Source: Clostridium sp. 26_21
Lineage (GTDB): Bacteria; Bacillota; Clostridia; TANB77; CAG-508
Length of the DNA stretch: 64,000 nucleotides
NCBI GenBank assembly: GCA_001915995.1
Contig: MNRO01000018.1
Location: 1 to 64,000 of the forward strand
Direction of reading: 5' to 3'
Made by a program: the position numbers and the translations under genes. The notes below the pieces were generated by a model. The model did no database searches. It was given only the letters and a program-made list of their open reading frames with translations, and was not told the DNA's origin. This document shows positions 58,663 to 64,000 of the stretch, in pieces. The number at the start of each line of letters is the position of its first letter. The first letter of the stretch is position 1.

Positions 58663-60912
58663 ATGATAGCAGAAATAATAATAAATAGATCAGCAAAAAG
58701 ACTAAACAGAACATTTGATTATAACATACCCAAAAATCTAGAAGAACTAATAATGATAGGAAGCACAGTAATAGTACCATTTGGAAAAAGTGTAGATGGA
58801 AAAGAAAAAAATTTAGCAGAAGGATATGTTGTAGGGATAAAAGAAAACACAACATATGAAGTAAAAGATATAGTAAAAATAAAACACAATTTAACAGAAA
58901 AGCAAATTGAATTAGCACAATGGATGGCCAAAAGATATTTTTGCAATGTATCTGATTGCATAAAACAAATGTTAACACCAGGAACAAAAGCAAAAGATGA
59001 AAACAAAAATGTTCAAGATAAAACAATAAATGCAGTATATCTAAAAAAAGACATAGAAGAAATTGAATTTGATATAGAAATGCAAAAAATCAAATCAGAA
59101 AAACAGAAGAAAGTTTTACAATTTTTAAAAGATAATGAAGGAGTAACAGTACCTGAAATAGAAGCATATACAGGTGGAACAAGAGCAATTGTAAAAACAT
59201 TAGAAAAAAATGGATATGTAGAAATAATCGAAAAGAAAATAGAAAGAGACCCACTTGCAAGCAAAAAGATAGAAAAAACAAAAAATTTAAAACTTACACT
59301 TGAACAACAAATGGCATTTGACGAAATATCAGAAAAAATGGATCAAGAACAATATGAAAGATTTTTAATATATGGAGTAACAGGTTCTGGAAAAACAGAA
59401 ATATATTTACAACTAATAGGAAAAGCAATGGGACAAAATAAAACTTCAATAGTATTAGTACCAGAAATATCATTAACACCACAAATGATAGACAGATTTA
59501 TAAGTCGTTTTGGAAAAAATGAAATAGCAGTATTACATAGCAAATTATCACTTGGAGAAAGATATGATGAATGGAATAGAATAAAAGAAGGAAAAGCCAA
59601 AATTGTAATAGGAGCAAGGTCCGCAATATTTGCACCATTAAATAATATTGGAATAATTATTATAGATGAAGAACATGATAGTTCATATAAATCAGAATCA
59701 GTTCCAAAATATGATGCAAAAGAAATAGCAAAAAAAATAGCGAAAGAAAACAATTGTCCATTAGTATTAGGAAGTGCAACACCAGATTTAACTACATATT
59801 ATAAAGCACAACAAGGTGAAATAACATTATTAGCATTAACTAAAAGAGCAAATAATTCAAAACTACCAAGTGTAGATGTTGTTGATTTAAAAATGGAATT
59901 AGCAAATGGAAATAGATCAATGTTAAGTTATAAATTACATGATGCAATCCAAAAAAATCTTGAAGAAAAAAGACAAACAATTCTTTTCTTAAATAGAAGG
60001 GGATATTCAACATTTATAATGTGTAGAGAATGTGGTTATACAGTAAAATGCAAAAATTGTGATATAAGTTTAACATATCATAGATTTGAAAATAAGCTAA
60101 AATGCCATTATTGTGGATATGAAGAAGATGTTGTAACAGTTTGTCCAGAATGCCACAGTACAAAAATAAGATATTTTGGAACTGGAACACAAAAATTAGA
60201 ACAAGAAATAAATAAAGTATTTCCACAAGCCACAACAATAAGAATGGATGTAGACACAGTAAGTAAAAAAAATTCACATGAAGAAATATTAAATAAATTT
60301 AGAAATGAAAATATAGATATTTTAATAGGGACACAGATGGTAGTAAAAGGACATCATTTTCCTAATGTTACATTAGTAGGAGTAATTGCAGCAGATAGTA
60401 GTTTAAATATAGATGATTATAGAGCAAATGAAAGAACATTTCAGATTTTAACACAAGTTGCAGGAAGAGCTGGAAGAGAACAATTAGAAGGAAATGTAAT
60501 AATACAAACATATAATCCAGAAAATTTTGCAATACAATGTGCAAAAGAACAAAATTATGACAAATTTTACAATACAGAAATAGCATTAAGGGAACAATTA
60601 AAATATCCACCATTTAGTGACATAATTTTAATTGGATTTAGCAGTTTAAATGAAAATGAAGTGAAACAAATTGCTGAAAAAACATATCAATATTTTAGAA
60701 AAATGTTTAATACAGAAGAATTTAATGTTTTAAAACCAATGCCATCACCAATAGATAAAATTCAGAATAAATTTAGATGGAGAATAATAATAAAAGGAAT
60801 TATGACAGAAAATGCGAATCAAATCTTAAATGAATATTTACAAAAATTCTATAATTGCAATTATAAAAACACTAAAGTTACAATAGAAATTAACCCTAAT
60901 AACATGATGTAA
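58663..60912 (+). CDS. priA: Primosomal helicase PriA
   Basis: A 749-residue replication-restart helicase. An N-terminal DNA-binding part (R-S-A-K-R-L-N-R-T-F-D-Y-N-I-P) is followed by a winged helix. Walker A is G-V-T-G-S-G-K-T-E (about 236-244), the Walker B region is I-I-D-E-E-H-D (about 332-338), and the zinc segment shows C-R-E-C-G-Y, C-K-N-C, C-H-Y-C-G-Y and C-P-E-C-H (about 453-510). ATG 58663 follows AAAAAGGAG; the longer frame from 58561 overlaps gmk and its terminator. Next to def as in many Firmicutes. A TATAAT with TG upstream at 58630-58635 is the likely promoter -10. Confidence 0.96.
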   Translation: MIAEIIINRSAKRLNRTFDYNIPKNLEELIMIGSTVIVPFGKSVDGKEKNLAEGYVVGIKENTTYEVKDIVKIKHNLTEKQIELAQWMAKRYFCNVSDCIKQMLTPGTKAKDENKNVQDKTINAVYLKKDIEEIEFDIEMQKIKSEKQKKVLQFLKDNEGVTVPEIEAYTGGTRAIVKTLEKNGYVEIIEKKIERDPLASKKIEKTKNLKLTLEQQMAFDEISEKMDQEQYERFLIYGVTGSGKTEIYLQLIGKAMGQNKTSIVLVPEISLTPQMIDRFISRFGKNEIAVLHSKLSLGERYDEWNRIKEGKAKIVIGARSAIFAPLNNIGIIIIDEEHDSSYKSESVPKYDAKEIAKKIAKENNCPLVLGSATPDLTTYYKAQQGEITLLALTKRANNSKLPSVDVVDLKMELANGNRSMLSYKLHDAIQKNLEEKRQTILFLNRRGYSTFIMCRECGYTVKCKNCDISLTYHRFENKLKCHYCGYEEDVVTVCPECHSTKIRYFGTGTQKLEQEINKVFPQATTIRMDVDTVSKKNSHEEILNKFRNENIDILIGTQMVVKGHHFPNVTLVGVIAADSSLNIDDYRANERTFQILTQVAGRAGREQLEGNVIIQTYNPENFAIQCAKEQNYDKFYNTEIALREQLKYPPFSDIILIGFSSLNENEVKQIAEKTYQYFRKMFNTEEFNVLKPMPSPIDKIQNKFRWRIIIKGIMTENANQILNEYLQKFYNCNYKNTKVTIEINPNNMM

Positions 60913-60940
60913 TTACCAACAGATTTTTAGTCGAAAATAA

Positions 60941-60969
60941 TTGACAAATAAACTTATTTGGGATATGAT
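60941..60969 (+). promoter_or_regulatory. Promoter of def
   Basis: A perfect TTGACA (60941-60946), 17 bases, TATGAT (60964-60969), 37 bases before the GTG start. Confidence 0.78.
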
Positions 60970-61006
60970 ATTTAAGGTAATAGTGTAAAGAAGGGAGAAT
61001 ATAGTC

Positions 61007-61486
61007 GTGGCAATAAGAACAATGAGACTTGAAAAAGACGAAATACTAAGAAAAAAATCAAGAGAAGTAGAAGTAATAGATGATAAAATACAAACATTAG
61101 TAGATGATATGATAGAAACAATGTATAAATACAATGGAGTTGGATTATCAGCTGTACAAGTAGGTGTTTTAAAAAGAGTAGTTGTAATAGATATAGAAGA
61201 TGGAGAAGGTGCAAGGGTATTTATAAATCCTAAAATAACAAGTACTAAAGGAGAACATGAAGTTGAAGAAGGATGCTTAAGTTTTCCAAACGAGTATGCA
61301 AAAGTTGTAAGGCCAAAAGAGCTTACAGTAGAAGCATTAGATAGAGAAGGAAAAAAGTTTAAATTAAAAGCAAAAGACTTATTAGCACAAGCAGTCGCAC
61401 ATGAAGTTGACCATTTAGACGGAATTGTATTTATAGATAGAATGATACCAGGAACATTAGAATATGTTGATAATAGTCAAAATTAA
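61007..61486 (+). CDS. def: Peptide deformylase
   Basis: A 159-residue metalloenzyme that removes the formyl group from new proteins. The motifs are G-V-G-L-S-A-V-Q (about 43-50; usual form G-x-G-L-A-A-x-Q, with the Gln kept), E-E-G-C-L-S (about 86-91, metal Cys) and H-E-V-D-H (about 131-135, metal His residues and catalytic Glu). Start is GTG 9 bases after AAGGGAG. Normally followed by fmt; here a membrane-anchored protein of unknown function follows, so fmt is elsewhere. Confidence 0.95.
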   Translation: MAIRTMRLEKDEILRKKSREVEVIDDKIQTLVDDMIETMYKYNGVGLSAVQVGVLKRVVVIDIEDGEGARVFINPKITSTKGEHEVEEGCLSFPNEYAKVVRPKELTVEALDREGKKFKLKAKDLLAQAVAHEVDHLDGIVFIDRMIPGTLEYVDNSQN

Positions 61487-61537
61487 AGACACAAAAATAC
61501 TAAATATTCAAAAATGAAAAAGGAATGTGAAGTAAGA

Positions 61538-62173
61538 ATGAAGAAAAAAATAAGAATACCACTTATTATAATTATAGTAATTATAATCGTAATAGTAGGA
61601 ATTATAATTATAATAAATAAAAATAATAAAAATGAAGATAAACAACTTTTAAAAAAACAATATGATAAATTATTGTCAATGTCATCATATCAATTTACAA
61701 AAGAAAAAGACTCAAAAAATAAAACTATAGTAGCAAAGAGTGAAGAAGAAACATCAATTGATAATTATTCAAATGGAACACATACTACAACAATAATAAA
61801 AGATGGAAAAACATATTATATTTTACATGATAGAGAAGAATATTATATATATAATAATTCAAATGTAGAGAATACTATTGTTACAGATTGGATAAAAGAT
61901 ATCATAAATAATGAGCATAATACTGGAATAGAAAAAATAAGAGGAAGAAAATTAGAATATGAAGAATATGAAGGACTAACCATGTTTTCTGAGAATTCTT
62001 CATTAAATGAAGATGAAAGTAAAATAAAAACTAGATTTTATTTTGATAAAACAGGAAATCTAGCATTTATAAAAACAATTTACCCAAATAGTGAAGAAAT
62101 ACAGAAAATAGAAATTACTTCAGAAATAAATGAAAAACTATTTAATATTCCAGCAACATATGCAGAAAATTAA
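61538..62173 (+). CDS. Membrane-anchored extracytoplasmic protein of unknown function
   Basis: About 211 residues. The basic start M-K-K-K-I-R and a long Ile-rich helix (about 6-27) anchor it. The exposed part is polar with alternating strands (T-T-T-I-I-K-D-G-K-T-Y-Y-I-L-H-D), a pattern like LolA/LppX-type lipoprotein carrier domains; that likeness is weak. ATG 61538 is preferred; an in-frame ATG at 61514 has no ribosome site upstream. It follows def by about 50 bases. Confidence 0.55.
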   Translation: MKKKIRIPLIIIIVIIIVIVGIIIIINKNNKNEDKQLLKKQYDKLLSMSSYQFTKEKDSKNKTIVAKSEEETSIDNYSNGTHTTTIIKDGKTYYILHDREEYYIYNNSNVENTIVTDWIKDIINNEHNTGIEKIRGRKLEYEEYEGLTMFSENSSLNEDESKIKTRFYFDKTGNLAFIKTIYPNSEEIQKIEITSEINEKLFNIPATYAEN

Positions 62174-62269
62174 ATATACATTAGTATATAATTACACCAT
62201 AAAGGTGATTATATAAATAAAAGTCTCTTATAAAAGAGAAATAAGATTCAAAAGAAGGAGTGAAAAAAT

Positions 62270-63430
62270 ATGTCAGTTAGATTTATGTTGAATGAAACAT
62301 CATATTTTGGAAAAGGTGCAAGAGAAGAATTAGCACCAGAAATAAAAAACAGAGGATTTAAAAAAGCATTTGTAGTTACAGATAAATCACTAGCAGAATG
62401 TGGAGTTATCAATAAGGTTACAGATGTTTTAGAAAGAGCAGGAATACCTTTTGAAGTATATTCAGAAGTAAAACCAAATCCAACAATTAAAAATGTAACA
62501 GATGGAATTGAAGCTTGTAAAAAATCAGGTGCAGATGTAATTGTTGCAGTTGGTGGAGGATCAAGTATAGATACTGCAAAAGGAATATCTATAGTTATGA
62601 CAAACCCAGACAGAGCTGATATTGTATCATTAAATGGTTTATCAAACACAGTAAATAGAGGTATGCCAGTAATAGCATTACCAACAACATCAGGAACAGC
62701 TGCTGAAGTAACAATAAATTATGTTATAACAGATGAAGAAAGAGAAGTAAAAATGGTATGTGTAGATCCACATGACATTCCAATTATGGCAATTGTTGAT
62801 TCAGACTTAATGGCAACAATGCCAAAATCATTAGCATCAGCTACAGGAATGGATGCATTAACACATGCTGTTGAAGGATATATCACAAAAGCACATAATA
62901 CAATGTCAGATATGTTCCATATGAAAGCAATAAAATTAATATTCAAATATTTACCATCAGCAGTAAATGAAAAAGATGAAGAAGCAATAGAAATGATGGG
63001 ATTAGCTCAATATATTGCTGGTATGGGATTCTCAAATGTAGGATTAGGAATTGTACATTCAATGGCACATCAATTAGGAGCTGTTTATGATACACCACAT
63101 GGTCTTGCAAATGCTATTTTATTACCAACAGTTATGAGATTTAATGGTGAAGATCCTGCAACAGCACAAAGATTTAGAGAAATCTTATGTGAAATTGGTA
63201 GACCAGATGCTGCAAACTTAAATGATCAAGATGTTATAAATACATTTGTATGGATGATATCTGAATTATCAAAATCAGTAGGAATAACACAAAAAGTTAG
63301 AGATGTTGGAGCTAAAGAAGAAGATTTTGAAATGTTAGCAGATAAAGCAATGCAAGATCCATGTAAACCAGGAAATCCAAGAGAAGTATCAAAAGAAGAT
63401 TTCATTGAATTATTTAGAAAAGCATTTTAA
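62270..63430 (+). CDS. Iron-containing alcohol dehydrogenase, FucO-like
   Basis: A 386-residue group III dehydrogenase. It resembles lactaldehyde/propanediol oxidoreductase FucO over its length: N-E-T-S-Y-F-G-K-G near the start, V-G-G-G-S-S-I-D-T for NAD binding (about 94-102), P-T-T-S-G-T-A-A-E-V-T near 138-148, and the metal ligands Asp195, His199, His263 and His277 in M-D-A-L-T-H, I-V-H-S-M-A-H and D-T-P-H-G. It would interconvert an aldehyde and alcohol using NAD(H), in fermentation or in fucose/rhamnose use. No fucose genes are adjacent. The family is certain, the substrate not. Two weak hairpins lie upstream (62174-62269). Confidence 0.92.
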   Translation: MSVRFMLNETSYFGKGAREELAPEIKNRGFKKAFVVTDKSLAECGVINKVTDVLERAGIPFEVYSEVKPNPTIKNVTDGIEACKKSGADVIVAVGGGSSIDTAKGISIVMTNPDRADIVSLNGLSNTVNRGMPVIALPTTSGTAAEVTINYVITDEEREVKMVCVDPHDIPIMAIVDSDLMATMPKSLASATGMDALTHAVEGYITKAHNTMSDMFHMKAIKLIFKYLPSAVNEKDEEAIEMMGLAQYIAGMGFSNVGLGIVHSMAHQLGAVYDTPHGLANAILLPTVMRFNGEDPATAQRFREILCEIGRPDAANLNDQDVINTFVWMISELSKSVGITQKVRDVGAKEEDFEMLADKAMQDPCKPGNPREVSKEDFIELFRKAF

Positions 63431-63471
63431 AAAATAAAAAACTATATAATGTTGATTTATGTCGAAAAGCA

Positions 63472-63500
63472 TGGACAAATCAGATAATATATGATATAAT
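63472..63500 (+). promoter_or_regulatory. Promoter of the last gene in the window
   Basis: TGGACA (63472-63477), 17 bases, TATAAT (63495-63500). The expected start of transcription falls inside the palindrome described next. Confidence 0.7.
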
Positions 63501-63539
63501 AAATCACAATGTGATGACAAGTACATCTCATTGTGATTT
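63501..63539. promoter_or_regulatory. Palindrome overlapping the transcription start
   Basis: AAATCACAATG (63501-63511) is an inverted copy of CATTGTGATTT (63529-63539); inside it GATG (63513-63516) pairs with CATC (63524-63527). It starts one base after the -10 box. It could be an operator, or a terminator-like leader hairpin since T residues follow to 63541. Confidence 0.6.
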
Positions 63540-63562
63540 TTGACATTATGGAGGAAAAAAGC

Positions 63563-63970
63563 ATGTCTGGAATCAGGGCTATCAGAAACGATGGTAAAGA
63601 GTATTCGAAAGCAGAAGGAAGTCTTAAAACTATATTTAAGATGATTTCTACTTTACCAGAAAGCAAATCTCGGCAGATAATAGTTGATAAGGAGGAGTTT
63701 GATAAGTTCATTAGCAACACAAGGATGATGAAGTCAGTATTAAAATCTGGAAAGTTTGTTGATTGTATGAGTCAGCAGACTTTAAGAGGAAAAATCTATC
63801 AAGTTCTTGCAAATGGTTATGATTATGGTTTGGAAATTTTCTATGTTGAGTTTGCAGATAAACAAATTCAGCACTATATTGTAACTAAGGTTTTTGTTGA
63901 TGAAAAAGAAGTTTATGTTGCTCCAACTTCAATCAATATGTTAGATGGATTGATGGAACTCACAATTTAA
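63563..63970 (+). CDS. Small protein of unknown function
   Basis: A 135-residue soluble protein. It starts M-S-G-I-R-A-I-R-N-D-G-K-E-Y-S-K-A and contains L-R-G-K-I-Y-Q-V-L-A-N-G-Y-D-Y-G-L-E-I-F-Y-V-E-F-A-D, a strand-rich C-terminal half. ATG 63563 follows GGAGG; the longer frame from 63533 includes that site. Base composition is less A-rich than the neighbours, with codons such as CGG and GGC. No family recognised. The last 30 bases after it hold nothing visible. Confidence 0.55.
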   Translation: MSGIRAIRNDGKEYSKAEGSLKTIFKMISTLPESKSRQIIVDKEEFDKFISNTRMMKSVLKSGKFVDCMSQQTLRGKIYQVLANGYDYGLEIFYVEFADKQIQHYIVTKVFVDEKEVYVAPTSINMLDGLMELTI

Positions 63971-64000
63971 AGAGTTCTCAATATAAAACAATTCAAAAAA

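Noticed and set aside
62174..62269. Possible riboswitch before the alcohol dehydrogenase
   Set aside because: Only two short imperfect hairpins are visible; no known riboswitch core was recognised and the leader is under 100 bases.

Overview
The window is very AT-rich DNA with short intergenic gaps, A-rich coding strands, strong AGGAGG-type ribosome sites and a normal stop at TGA. It reads as a chromosome segment of a low-GC Gram-positive anaerobe of the class Clostridia, plausibly a gut lineage. Sporulation ability is suggested by an alpha/beta-type small acid-soluble spore protein (20532-20732, minus strand) and a SpoIVB-type peptidase (34455-35663). A partial S-layer-homology protein, a sortase with LPXTG-like substrates and a dockerin protein point to a Gram-positive cell surface. 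No rRNA, tRNA, CRISPR array or intact insertion sequence was seen.

Layout. 2-139 is the tail of an SLH protein. 285-10948 is a cell-surface polysaccharide cassette: VanZ-like protein, initiating sugar-phosphate transferase, GT2 and GT4 glycosyltransferases, two pyruvyl-transferase/FrhB-like iron-sulfur pairs, an EpsG-like polymerase and a Wzx-type flippase. It runs into a clan GH-A-like glycosidase with a C-terminal dockerin (11023-14082), whose base composition changes abruptly inside the gene. After a decayed Rpn-type nuclease/transposase come a cohesin-like LPKTG surface protein, a LAYTG surface protein and a class D-like sortase; the last two have near-identical promoters. The Wzz-like protein, BY-kinase and PHP phosphatase expected with a capsule locus follow at 18004-20405.

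The most unusual block is 22022-32521. A SAF-domain (CpaB-like) protein, two ParA/CpaE-like proteins without a recognisable Walker A motif, a membrane-anchored CpaF/TadA ATPase and a very large TadB/TadC-like membrane protein are followed by at least four paralogous, pilin-sized proteins that begin Met-Glu-Asn and go almost directly into a hydrophobic helix. No prepilin peptidase is visible. I read this as a divergent Tad-like (type IVc pilus-related) surface machine, possibly with subunits that need no leader cleavage. A free-standing VirD4/TraG-like coupling ATPase lies nearby (39094-41412).

The rest is mostly core: trpS, obg, an ArsP_2-type transporter, queA and tgt with an unrecognised gene between them, a WG-repeat protein, DUF4321, sbcD-sbcC-addA, remA-rpoZ-gmk-priA-def and an iron-containing alcohol dehydrogenase close to FucO. 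Several intergenic palindromes (56728-56867, 35710-35740, 63501-63539) are not explained by the genes. All functions are assigned by reading motifs; no database search was run.
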